Source: Luidia sarsii (Eukaryota; Echinodermata; Asteroidea; Paxillosida; Luidiidae). Taken from it: DNA of 64,000 nucleotides. Under the pieces are notes generated by a model. That model ran no database searches, was not told the origin of the DNA, and saw only the letters and a program-made list of their open reading frames with translations. Shown piece by piece: positions 45,700 to 57,346 of this stretch. The stretch covers positions 10,341,055-10,405,054 of the forward strand of contig OX465115.1 in NCBI GenBank assembly GCA_949987565.1. The letters run 5' to 3'. Numbering within the stretch: the first letter of the stretch is position 1; every line of letters starts with the position of its first letter. The position numbers and the translations under genes were made by a program.

Positions 45700-46313
45700 A
45701 GAGCCAAAAGAGGTCAGAAGATGCGGAAGAGGAAGCTCAAGAAGATGATGAGCCTTCATCAAAGTGGCTACTGCGTTCAGTGAGAGTTGGCAACCAACAG
45801 CCTCAATCCCTTCCAGGCAGACAACATGTTCTACCCGTCCAGTGCATCATCTGTAAAAGTAAAAAATACACTAAAGAAAGGTTTACATGTAAACGAAAGG
45901 TTCAGAGACTTGTAAACTGTGAAACAACTCAAGGTGGAAAATTGCTAAAAGCTGCTAAAATTAGGCAAGATAAACAGCTTTTAATTGACATAAAAGATAG
46001 AGACCTAGTTGCAATAGAGGTTAGATACCATAGGACGTGTTATCTTCAATATACCAAGATTGCTCGGGACCATCAACACAAGGCAGAACTCTGCCTTCCT
46101 GAATTGCAGTTATCCTTTGATAAATTCAGTCAGGCTGTCATCAAGGAAAAACTTATCCAAGGCAAAGAAATATGGAGGTTAACTAAACTTAATCAAGTAT
46201 TCATAAAGATGGTCAAGGAAGTTGAAGGTCTGGACATTGAAGGGTAGAAGACTAATAGCTTGAAAAGAAGGATAAAGAAATCACATCCAAGCATTTGTTT
46301 TTTGAGGCCTTCA
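45700..46313 (+). pseudogene. Academ-like protein, Cys/His zinc-finger region
   Basis: After an acidic stretch (SEDAEEEAQEDDEPSSKW) come CIICKSKKYTKERFTC, a helical linker, KDRDLVAIEVRYHRTCYLQY, then FDKFSQAVI and LTKLNQVFI. The order of CxxC, C and HxxCY matches the Cys-rich region that precedes the transposase part in this family. TAG at 46245-46247 interrupts the frame, but homology continues beyond it (NSLKRRIKKSHPS), and a frameshift lies in the T-run near 46313-46323. It is a damaged copy. Confidence 0.6.
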
Positions 46314-46323
46314 CGCTTTTTTT

Positions 46324-47640
46324 AAAGCGACATCGTTTTTGCAGGAAGTGTTGAGGTGCAAGATGTTGTTGAGAATGTGGTAAGGGAGATGTCATCTAGT
46401 GATGGCACTAGTAGCAGTGACTGTGACACCACTCGCCTGGCTTCTGTTCCGGCTGAGTTAAGATGTCTGTACCCAGCTGCTTTGGTCTTGAAAGCTGCCA
46501 TTGACGACTTGTCATCTCCTTCACCTTGGCCTCCACTTTCTACTGATTTGACACTTAAGCAAGTTAAACAGGTAGTTCCTCCACAGTTGATCAATTGTTT
46601 AGCTTGGTCCACAGGTGTTAGCAGTGAGCCTGTGCAAACAGGAGTGGTTCAGATGACTGAAAGTGAGGAGCGTCGAATACTTTCGGTTGCTCAGGACATC
46701 ATATACCTAAAGTCAAAAGGACGAACTCTGATGCCAAAGCACACTTCCCTTGCAATGGCAGTCAGGCACTTTACCGGCTCAGCTAGACTCATAGGTCTAT
46801 TGAATGGTCTTGGACATTGTGTGTCCAACTCTAAGGTACTAGAGCATGACACTGCCCTTGCAAAGCACCAACTTGCTTTGGGTAATTCTCTGCTTCCAGC
46901 TGGTTGTCAACCCATATTCTCAACCCTCGTTTGGGATAATAATGACTTTGGGGAAGAAACATTATCAGGGAAGGGGACTACTCACAACACTAACGGTATT
47001 ATCATTCAGCGTCCCTCATCGCACATAACTTCTCCAATTAGCAAGGCTCCGTTATTAATAAAATCTCGAGAGCGCTCTTTCCAGCCACCTCCTACTGAGA
47101 TTAAGGTCTACCACGGTAGCAAGAGAAAGGGCCCTACACCTTATGGCAAAGACATCCCTCTCGGCGAAGTCCATCATATAGATGTACAGGAAGACTACCG
47201 GAAGTTGGACTTAGCATATGCCATGATGAAGATCACAGAAGTTCCTGATAATGTCTTTCCTGGCTGGACTGGCTTCAATGTAAAGCTCCAGAAAAACATT
47301 CCCCACCTATCAATTGTAGGTTACCTTCCTATAATTGATGCTAGCCCTACTGAGTATGACACAGTCTTAACTATTTTAGAACGTAGTTTAGAAGTTGCTG
47401 ATACTCTTTGTCAGGAGAAGGTGGCTGTAGTGTTTGACCAGGCCATTTATGCCAAGGCGCAACAAATCAGGTGGAGAAGTGAGACGTTCATGAGTAGGAT
47501 TGTCATCAGGCTAGGGGCTTTCCACACTACAATGGCAATGCTGGCATGCATTGGCAAGAGGTTTCGAGATGCAGGTTAAGAAGATGTCATGATTGAATAT
47601 GGCATTGTTGCTCAGGGTTCAAAACCGTTTGTGTGTAACC
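46324..47640 (+). pseudogene. Academ-like protein, transposase-like middle region
   Basis: A 407-codon frame from 46356 contains LMPKHTSLAMAVRHFTGSAR, LGHCVSNSKVLEHDTALAK, WDNNDFGEETLSGKGTTHNT (around residue 190), PTEYDTVLTILE, and FHTTMAMLACIGKRFRDAG at its end. The DNND and ETLSGKGT block is the most conserved signature of this family and probably belongs to the catalytic domain. TAA at 47577-47579 ends the frame. Homology continues in frame after it (EDVMIEYGIVAQGS) to about 47625, so this is a nonsense mutation rather than the natural end. Confidence 0.65.
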
Positions 47641-49268
47641 TGAATAGTTTTTCTGAAATCTATGTTAGAACTTCGGGCATTTTTTAGGCTTGAGAATTGA
47701 AAACATGGCCCAATTTAATTAAAAATCAATAAATCACTTATCCCTGAAATTATTCCTATGTATTCTTTGTAGTTATGCAGGTAAATGGATGACAATCATA
47801 TTTTGTAAATCAGTTACTACACCTGGATTTAGTATTTGCGGGATCAATATGACGAAATTTGCACTGATTTCTGTGTAATTCCGTTACCAAAATTGGACAA
47901 AAGTTTTAGCCGGGATCTTAGGGTTTGCTGAATTATTTTGTAATTGTAAATTCTCTGCCTTTATTTGTTTCCTTAAAACCCCAAACACCAAATAAATTAA
48001 TATTGTAACCCCTTCCTATAAAAACACTGGTAACGGAATTACATGGTAACGGAATTACCCTGGTAACGGAATTACATGGTAACGGAATTACCCTGGTAAC
48101 GGAATTACATGTTCTCTCTTGTGAAGCCTGTAATTCCAAATTTGAGAATGTCAGCCCTAAGGTGGATAAGTTGGATGACAGGAATGTAACTTGCCAGTAT
48201 ACTGTGACTTAGTTACACATAAGTTCAAAGCTGTTAGCTTTGTAGTGCTTTCTACTCAGTGTTACATTAAATGCTTTGTTTTAAAATACTAATAGTGAAG
48301 TTTAGGATGAACTTGGACATCGAATTATCTACATACACCTGTACATGTACTTTGTAGATTGTACTGTATACAATGTATGAATAATGCATTGAGCAAATGC
48401 ACATTGTGTATAATTATACATGATACTTCAACCAAAACACTGTGGTACAATGTATCCCCGACATGCAAAGTTCTATCAGGAAAAAGAGGACAAAAAACAG
48501 TTCCTTTATACTACCTGTATAGTTCATATTTTTATAACCAAAGTGCATAATGTTTTTACATTATATTGAAAAAAGGGTGCTTTTTGTATTGTTACATGTA
48601 TCAAATGCTTCAGTGTCATAGATTTCAACTGGATGGATACTGTAATTTGGAATGTTTGTAGTTACGTGAGAAAAAGCCTCAATAGTGTAATTCCGTTACC
48701 ATGTACATTTGTGTATATATATAATTTAGAATGACTGTCTGGAATTTTGGTTGCAATTAGTGTTTACACATTGAAATAACATTTTTGATGCATTTCAGCT
48801 AATCTGCTGTTCAAAAACTGGTATATTTTCATATAAATTTCAGAAGGCGTAATTCCGTTACCATTTTCGTAATTCCGTTACCGCTGCATTTTTTGAAAAA
48901 CACTGTTGATTGTGGAGTAACTAGTATCTTACGTTAGAAAAAAACAATGCCTAGATGAAGTTAATGAAACAGGTAATGAAATTCCAGTACAATCAATTCA
49001 AAATATATTCTAAAATTCAGAGGAATTCATTTGAAAGTTGAAGGTAAAACAAAAGGTCCATTTTCTGACGTAATTCCGTTACCGAAGTACCACACCTGCT
49101 AGCATTTTCCATGTCCATAATATTTCATAAATTGTGGTTTTGTATGGTAGCAGGTGTAACTCCAGAGCATATTAGAGTATTCATACATATGTAGATAGTA
49201 AATTTCATCCATTCTATAAAAAATAATGAGCAAAATTGCTCTGAATTGTAATTCCGTTACCGTGGAAT
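47641..49268. other. Noncoding interior of the Academ-like element with repeated 14-bp motif
   Basis: It sits between two coding blocks, where roughly 40-90 residues of the family protein would be expected. It is either an intron or replaced sequence. It holds eleven copies of GTAATTCCGTTACC or its inverse. Forward copies start at 47875, 48687, 48849, 48869, 49070 and 49248. Inverse copies start at 48029, 48045, 48062, 48078 and 48095. Confidence 0.65.
48029..48108. repeat. Five tandem GGTAACGGAATTAC units
   Basis: Exact units start at 48029, 48045, 48062, 48078 and 48095, spaced 16, 17, 16 and 17 bp. The spacers alternate between AT and CCT. Six dispersed copies in the opposite orientation surround the array. 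Confidence 0.9.
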
Positions 49269-49281
49269 TGCCCACATTGAA

Positions 49282-49983
49282 ATGGTGGAAGTACTGCTCT
49301 TGTTTATTAGAGCAACTCGTAATGGAATTTGGGAACTTCACCTTTCCAGTATTCGAACTTTCTTACCATGGGTTTTTGCATATGATCGCACAAATTACTC
49401 AAGGTATTTGCCAGCATATTGGCTTGAGATGTGCCAACTGCCAGATGTCCACCCATCAGTCCATGAGTCATTCATGCGAGGAGAGTTTTGTGTGCAACTC
49501 AAGGGTAATTATGGTTTCTCGCAAGTTGCATGTGACCAGGCAATCGAGCAAACTTGTAATCGTGACACAAAGACTAAGGGAGGAATGGTTGGCTTTACCA
49601 CGCACAAAGGTGCTGTTCAAAGATGGATTATGTCACAACATGAACGTTCAGCGATTGCCAAGCAGTGTGAGGAAATGGCAGGCCAAGGAGAGAAAACACA
49701 AAGAAAAAAAGACCTTGACACAAAAAGAATGAAGAGAGATGAGGAAGATGTCCGTTTTGTTGCAGCCACCATCGAATCAATGGTTAACCCCTTTAAAGAG
49801 AAGAATGATTTTCTCATTCACATTGCGTCTGGAGTTGTAGCATCGAATAAGGTCACTGCAGATTACATTGAAGCTCGGGCAAAAGGGGACACAGCAGTAA
49901 TTGATTACTGTAAAGATCGATTACAAGAGAACAAGGATATGTTTGTCGCTATCAAAAAAACAAAACAAAAAAACATTCCTTAA
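49282..49983 (+). pseudogene. Academ-like protein, segment between transposase and nuclease regions
   Basis: This 233-codon frame has family landmarks: LHLSSIRTFLPWVFAYDRTN, YSRYLPAYWLEM, VACDQAIEQTCNRDTKTKGG and AATIESMVNPF. It ends at TAA (49981-49983) because of a frameshift in the A-rich tract around 49955-49978. The next frame resumes with NMNKKLISRVNGKEV, as expected for the continuous protein. Confidence 0.65.
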
Positions 49984-51195
49984 TATGAACAAAAAATTAA
50001 TTTCAAGAGTGAATGGAAAAGAAGTGATACTTAAAGCAGACAGATCCCTCTTTCAGAGACTTCTAATTATCGCAAGTGTACGAAAATTAGACATAGCCAA
50101 AATGCTTACTTACAACTTGGGTCCATTTCCATTGTCCTTGGCAAATTTCAGTGGTGGCCTCAATAAAACAACTAAGGCGAGTTTGATGCATTCCATTGAG
50201 TCCACTATTGTACCATCGCCAGTCATTGACAATTTTCCAAATGGCAGTATATGGATTGTAGATGGTATGGCAATGTTGCAGGAGCTTCCTATCCGAAGTG
50301 TTCCGGCCACCTTTGGCTTGTTGGCAGATCACCTGTTACGGCAACTGGTAAACATGGCTAGGGGTGTTAATAGCACTGAAGTTCACTTTGTTGTCGACAG
50401 ATACCCCACAGTAAGCATCAAGAATGCAGAGAGAGGACGAAGAGCTTCTGGTGGGAGTCAGTTAATTAAGATTTACGGAAGGGAGCAGAAAGTTCCACAA
50501 CAGTGGAAGAAGTTTCTGTCTTGTGGTGAGAACAAGGTGGCTCTCGTTGACTTCTTGTATGTAATCTGGAGTAAAAGTCCGAGTCTTCTGGGTCATATTG
50601 ATGTATATGTATCACATGGTGAACAGTGTCACCTTCTTAGTAACACTGGAGGAAGCTTTGTTGTTCAATCTATCCCAGATCTTGCATGCAATCATGAGGA
50701 GGCAGATACTCGACTTTTTCTTCATTCCAAGTATGCTGCAGCACATCAGTCCTCAACATCAACTTAAGACACCCCATCAGTGCATATAGTAATCAAAAGT
50801 CCAGACACTGATGTTTTTGTCATAGGTGTGAATAAAGCCCATGAAATTGATGGTACTTTGCTCCTTCGCACTGGACGGGGCAACAATAAGCGTACTATTA
50901 GTTTGACAAGTGTAAGGAATAGTCTTGGGCAGGGAGTGAGCAATGCCTTAATCGGTGTCCACTGCTTCACAGGGTGTGACTCTGTTAGTGCGTTTTATGG
51001 GAAGGGAAAGGGTAAAGCTGCAAAACTGATGACGGGCAGTGATGAATTCCAGGCAGCTTTTCAACAGATAGGGTCTTCCTTTTCCATAACTGACGATTTA
51101 CTTCCGGTTATTGAGAGATTTGTATGTGGATTGTATGGACAGGATTGCTCTTTGGTAAATACAGCAAGATACAATATGTTTTTGATGGCCAGGCT
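49984..51195 (+). pseudogene. Academ-like protein, FEN1/XPG-like nuclease domain, broken
   Basis: The acidic motifs of the FEN1/XPG (PIN-like) 5' nuclease fold appear in the right order: SIWIVDGMAMLQ (around 50243-50280), HFVVDRYPTVSIKNAERGRR (50384-50440), NHEEADTRLFLHSKYAA (50690-50740), IKSPDTDVFVIGV (50795-50830) and HCFTGCDSVSAFYGKGKGKA (50960-51020). The last resembles the FEN1 helix-hairpin region after its GSD motif. TAA at 50765-50767 lies in frame between the EEAD and SPDTD motifs. A frameshift near 51190-51200 moves to the final frame. The domain would cut DNA flaps or transposition intermediates; that role is inferred. Confidence 0.65.
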
Positions 51196-51573
51196 GAAAA
51201 TTGTATGCCACCTTCACAGGATTCTTTACAGAAGCACTTGATGAGGGCAAATTATCAAGCGGCAATTCAAACAAGATGTCTGGAGCAGTTTCCTGAAGTC
51301 CCCAGTCCATTTGGACATGGATGGAAAGTTGATGATACTGATCTGGAAATTGTTTGGGGAGATCAGCCTCCTGCACCAGACATCTTGCTTGAACTGACTC
51401 ACTGTGGTTGTAAAAACAACAACTGTAAGGCACCACTAGCCAATGCCAAAGGACGATGTGTTTGTCAAAAACCAAATGTGCCATGTACTGATCTCTGTAG
51501 TTGCATTGATTGTGAAAATTGTGCGATCACAGAGGACTTTGACGAAGATTCAGATTCTGATGATGAGCTATAA
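51196..51573 (+). pseudogene. Academ-like protein, Cys-rich C-terminus
   Basis: In the frame that ends at TAA 51571-51573: LMRANYQAAIQTRCLEQFP, SPFGHGWKVDD, then a Cys cluster beginning CGCKNNNC and continuing CVCQKPNVPCTDLCSCIDC. It ends in an acidic tail. The cluster resembles CXC/tesmin-type metal-binding segments and is standard for the C-terminus of this family. Confidence 0.6.
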
Positions 51574-52395
51574 AGCAGGATCTTTTGAGGCAAGACTGTA
51601 AATTATTGACAATTCTAGTTATTGCCGTTACCCTACTTCTATGTGCTAAAGAGCCCTTTAATCATGTTTGCAATAACCCCCAAAATCTGAAAAGATTGTA
51701 TTGTATTATCAGTATTATTTCTAATGGCAAATGGAAATCCTCGCAATCGTAGATACAGTTGTTCAGAAATATATTTCTATTGATTTCAATTTATTGGTTT
51801 GTTATTGATTTGTTGATAATGATTCCATAGTGATTTATAAGAAAAAGAGTGTGAAATGTTCAGTGGAACATGGTGACAAAAATTGCCATATTTAAAAATG
51901 AGTGTAAATAAAACAACAAGCAAACAGAATGATGAATGTAAGTATCTGTGGAAGAGTTTTGTCCTTTACCTGTGCCTCAATTTGTAACAGAATCATATAG
52001 AATTTAGGGAATTTTCATAAGTTGGTTTCGGAGAATTTGCAAAGTATCTTATATGAAAAGTAATAAGTATATTACAATTATTGCTTATGTAATTCTTTTG
52101 TATCTGCAAATAATGGGAAAGACCAGCTACTTTTTACCATAGTCATGCATGCAACTGAAGTCCCATAGGATTTGTACACTGTTCTCCAAGTTGAGCCAAT
52201 AGAGGGCGCTTTTTCATACATTTTTTTTAAAATTGCAATTTACTAATTAGTGTGCATTTTTTGACAATGGCAAGGTTGATAATCATATTAAGTAGTATCA
52301 CAACTACATTTTAAGCATAAAACCAGGTAGCTTCTTGGTGTGAGATCACAAAACTTAAAATCTAGAAGTCTTTTGTAATATCGTCCCATAGTCTA
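51574..52395. other. 3' untranslated end of the Academ-like element
   Basis: AT-rich and noncoding. It ends in the right TIR (52370-52395). AATAAA occurs at 51906-51911 (GTAAATAAAAC). Confidence 0.5.
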
Positions 52396-52398
52396 TTT

Positions 52399-53036
52399 AC
52401 AGAGTGTTATCGTCGTGGTAATGCGTGACCTTTGTGCCGTACGCGAGTGTGAACTCAATCCAGGCAAGAAAGTTTGCAACCCACTAGATATAGCTCCCAT
52501 ATAATACAGTACAAAACACTCTCTTTCAATGCCATGTATTCCAAACCCAAAGGTTTCACAGGTCTTGTAAATGTACTCTATAGTGTAGATTGGACATAAA
52601 TCTCTCAATTTCTTTTATATTTTTCTGTCCGTATAGCCGTTCAGATTTTTTTGCTAATTGCCCCCCACCCAAAAAAAAAAATCCCACTCAAAATGATTAG
52701 CCGTCCAAGCCGTATTTCTGCAAAGATTTTGGGAATGACCCCTCCACTTCTACAGTCAATTAGGGCCACATTTCAAGCCATATATCTTCCAAAATACACA
52801 CGAAATTGAACAGTTGTTGTCTTAAGCGTCACTTATTGTATAATACATAATGGTAAATAACCCTCAAAAGACCCTGTATTAAAAAGAACTCTCTTATTTT
52901 GGTGGCACACGTATGTTCGGCTCTGGCGACAGCTACGAGGGAGAATTCAATATATCATTAGTTCACTCGGGAAGTCCACGACTGAGGCTGCGGTCGTTTA
53001 CGTGCAAGAGTATGCCAAGTACCCGCCCCGAGCCGC
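52399..53036 (-). repeat. Distal 5' flank of unit C (pairs with 28659-29290)
   Basis: Homology to unit B resumes directly after the transposon. The first part matches 28659-29150. The second (52910-53036) is a transporter 5'UTR fragment with CGACAGCTACGA and AAGTCCACGACTGA. Confidence 0.65.
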
Positions 53037-53474
53037 CTGAAATCGAGGAAGAGCTTTCTTCATGCAGTCCAACAATTGTCTCAGCCCCCTCATAGATCAT
53101 ACAACTAGGCTAGCACTGTGGGAGGGGCGGCGAGACGAGAAACAACACGTGGCAAAGCTGTCCATCCCAACCAGTGAGCAATTGGCACCTGGCCACACAT
53201 CTGAGTGGAGGCTGTGGAAGTCCCTCAACAGACTACGCACAGAAATGAGTCGTAGCAAAGCCAACCTGAGCAAGTGGGGCTATGCTGATGTGGCCGATCC
53301 AACCTGTGAATGCGGTGTTTCAGAGCAGACAATGCAACATCTACTGAGATGCCCACTTCTGGAGAACGAGTGCTGCCTAGAAGATCTGGCAAGTGCGAAT
53401 AGGAAGGCCCTCAGCTGCGCAAGAGCCTGGCCCAACATTTAAACCAAATCAGAGATGATGGACACGAAAGAAGA
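53036..53474 (+). mobile_element. Non-LTR retrotransposon 3' end, better-preserved copy
   Basis: The open frame 53062-53442 has LWEGRRDEK, LNRLRTEMSRSKANLSKWGY, the intact C-E-C-G, EQTMQHLLRCPLL and ENECCLEDLASANRKAL. It is the C-terminal end of a non-LTR retrotransposon protein; RT is absent. On its right the transporter flank resumes (CCGTAGACGACGAAAGTG, 53478-53495). About 8 bp of the target is missing compared with 57095-57105, so no target duplication is visible. The sister at 29290-29745 has lost a further 17 bp at this right border. Confidence 0.65.
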
Positions 53475-53544
53475 AAACCGTAGACGACGAAAGTGATATC
53501 GTTCAGTGTATGCATGTGCTCATATCAGACAGATGGAGTTATGG

Positions 53545-55230
53545 AGCAGACAATGCAGTTTTGGAGCAGTATAAACAATGCCGACAGATTTAATATAACT
53601 TACAGGAAGGTGTAAATGGTCCTTGCTTTTTGGATGTCAACAACGCTCTCCGTTCCTAACCACTGCGTTGGTTTCTCGGAACACTCAGTTGTTCCCGATG
53701 TTTTTGGTTTGTTCGTTTGTTCCAGAACTTAATCAGGGTCTAGCTCTCACTAGCTAGTCATGCACTTCAGAATTTAATCTGGACTGTCGAGGCTTGCTAT
53801 GCTTGCCCTCTCCTCGCAGAATCTCAAACGCAAGTGTCAGCCTATTCACTCTTTACCTCGAAAAATCCCCAAACCCCGCGAATTTGACGTCCCGTGACAT
53901 TGGACGATCTATTGTTTTCCTTGTTCACCCGGTTTGCTAAAGAAAGGGTGCAGTCAGCCTCCCATTGCTGAGTTATTTATTATGTCTTTGTGAAAAATAT
54001 AACTGACGGCCAGAGAAAGTTTGTGTTTTATTATGCATTTCAGACGTGCGTTACATTGTAGTTGCAGTGAAAGTCCCGATTTAAGCTCAACTGTTGAGCT
54101 ATAATACATATAAAGGGCGTTGTGTATTACTATGGTTTAAAAGCCACTAAAACAGTGTGTTCAACCATGGAGGTTTAACGCGCCTAGCGATTTAAATGAA
54201 CAGAGGCATATAGGTTCGTGTTTGGGCTAGACTTTGACTGGGCAAAATGCAGTACTTGAGAGTCCACATCTGCATACCTTTATCATTGTTTTGGTTCCGT
54301 GAGGAATAAAAGATGGTTGAAATGCATCGACGTGGCCTAGTGTATCGTAGGCGCTCCGGTGATAATCGTATTTGACTCAAATGTCTGACACGTCGCTGAA
54401 GTACACGTAAACAGTGGTGACTGTTGTCGAGTGGTACCGGTTTCTATCTTTAGTTCGGGCTAATAATTGTCGCCATGGTTACATCCTTACCCTCATTGTT
54501 TAAGTATAATTTAAGCCGTCTTCGCCATATAATTCATGGCGCAGGCTACGGGATTATAATTTTTTTACAACCCATAGGCCTACTGCGGAATAACCCTAAC
54601 CATTCAAAGCCTAGGCCATTGAATTCAGTTCATTTAGTCAAACAAGTAAAGGAAAACATGACAATAAATGTTTAAACCCTTTTTGAAAAGAGGGCAAAGA
54701 AAACTTTGACTTGATCAGAACTTGAACTCAACCCCTCTTGTTTTGCGTAGCAGCGCAATTACGACCTGAATTATGTCCAGGCCAGATCAAGGATGTTTGG
54801 AATCGTGCGCTATGAAGAGCGCCACCAAGCGTCTATGCTTGCTAGTCAGAGAAGCCAGCTACAGAAAAAAAAACACGTTTACATCAAACACTATCAAAAA
54901 TGCCACCGATTTTAATCCATCGCTATATAGAAAAATAAAGCAGCTAGATGGGAGCGAAGTACGTACTTTTGAATACTTTTTTCTACTCATGTATTTTTCG
55001 ACAATACTTCCACGACGCAGCGAAAATCATACACTCTAACAAAAAAGTTGTCTTCGTCATTGACAGATCCATGTTTAATTTCGAATTTCCAGGCCAATCG
55101 GTCGTTTCCAAAAAGAAAAGAAAAGGGAATCATCATTATTATGCAGTCCCAAAATACCCATGTATGGATCCTAACCACTTCTACCACGGAATCAACAATT
55201 AAGGAGGCTTCGGAGTCGACTGCGCGCGTG
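53545..55230. other. Unassigned stretch left of the histone remnants
   Basis: This is unique within the window. Short open frames (54475-54675, 54773-55039, 54948-55202) have no resemblance I can name. No RNA gene was recognised. Confidence 0.3.
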
Positions 55231-55354
55231 TCTTGGCGCCAAATAGAACAATGGGACGGATGATCAGAATCCAGTCACAAAGCTTTAAAAGCCAGCCCTT
55301 GTTGCTGGTCAACCATACGATCGCCACTCTCAGATCACAACACACGGAATCATC

Positions 55355-55537
55355 ATGCCTCCTAAAGCTAGCGGAAAAGGTCATAAGAAGGCCGGAGCTC
55401 CCAAAGCTCCTCTTGGCACGGACAAGAAGAAGCGGCGCCATCGGCACAAGAAGAGCTACGGCATCTACATTTACAAGGTCATGAAGCAGGTGCACCCCGA
55501 CACTGGAATTTCAAGGTTTTGCCCTTACTCGACGTGA
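55355..55537 (+). pseudogene. H2B: Histone H2B, truncated after about 54 codons
   Basis: The frame starts [19 protein letters not shown] and reaches [20 protein letters not shown], the start of the H2B histone fold. A normal H2B has about 123 residues. After the IS of DTGIS the sequence jumps into a 13-bp inverted repeat (55515-55527 with 55579-55591) and the frame ends nine codons on, so about 70 residues are missing. The tail is also unusual for H2B ([12 protein letters not shown] where KRRRKRKESY is common). A TATA-like TTTAAAAG lies at 55284-55291 and the N-terminal sequence is otherwise clean. No histone 3' hairpin follows. Confidence 0.85.
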
Positions 55538-55591
55538 TAAACACGTACTGAGTGCTCAGTGCTTTGCCCGGTACCCGATAAGGGCAAAACC
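55515..55591. repeat. Inverted repeat at the H2B breakpoint
   Basis: GGTTTTGCCCTTA (55515-55527) pairs with TAAGGGCAAAACC (55579-55591). Between them is a smaller palindrome with ACTGAGTGCTCAGT (55548-55561). It begins within 2 bp of the last H2B-like base, so it is either a small hairpin-ended insertion or the scar of a rearrangement. Confidence 0.75.
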
Positions 55592-55725
55592 TCATTGAAT
55601 TACATTCTCCTCGACGCAATACATTATTATATATGAGGCGACGTTTTTGGCTAACCGCCGATCCCTCGAAACTCTATAAGTATTCTGAACTAATCATTCA
55701 ACTGCATTCACAGCACTTGAGCTGA

Positions 55726-56997
<1,272 letters not shown>

Positions 56998-56999
56998 GG

Positions 57000-57145
57000 C
57001 GACAGCTATGACGGAGAATTCAATCATATCACTAGTATATTTACGCGGGAAGTCCACGACTGAGGCTGCAGTCGTTTACGTGCAAGAGTATGCAAGGTAC
57101 GATTGTCACCGTAGACGACAAAGGTGATATTGCTCGTATCAGGCA
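57000..57145 (-). promoter_or_regulatory. 5' flank remnant of copy E
   Basis: It matches the upstream sequence of copies A to C (AAGTCCACGACTGAGGCTGC, CCGTAGACGACA). It preserves the target-site sequence that the non-LTR fragments interrupt elsewhere (GTACGATTGTCACCG, 57097-57111). Confidence 0.5.
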
Positions 57146-57346
57146 AAGGTATTTTAAACCCTTGCGTGGCCGCTGAGACATCGGTTGAAGAATTCCAAGC
57201 CCCGGCCCACTTTTCACAGAAAATAGTCCTCATTAGAAGTTCAATAGACGTGCTTTTATCACTTCAATAGACGGACTATTATTTACGGCACTGCGCGCTG
57301 CCTTATAGTGTCTCGCTGTGAACGGAGCGGGCAGTTGCACTACACG

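Larger units (their letters stand above)
43605..52395 (+). mobile_element. Academ-like DNA transposon, 8.8 kb, with 3-bp target duplication
   Basis: Unit B at 28651-28665 reads straight through AAAGG-CTTTACAG. Here the same site is split, with TTT on both sides (43602-43604 and 52396-52398). The element starts TAGGCCGCGGGACGATAATG and its inverted right end starts TAGACTATGGGACGATATTA. These imperfect TIRs match at 18 of the first 26 positions, and six of the eight differences are transitions. The interior holds a multi-exon gene with a Cys/His region, a transposase-like region and a FEN1/XPG-like nuclease domain. From memory, Academ elements have 3-4 bp target duplications and some lineages encode an XPG-like nuclease. 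The assignment rests on that and on recognising this widespread protein family in invertebrate genomes. The coding region is broken, so this copy is not autonomous. Confidence 0.75.

Noticed and set aside
45609..45700. Start codon at 45609 for the Cys/His open frame
   Set aside because: The first 30 codons look like intron with polypyrimidine and AG sites (TTTTCAG at 45673-45679, AAACAG at 45694-45699). The exon more likely begins at about 45700.
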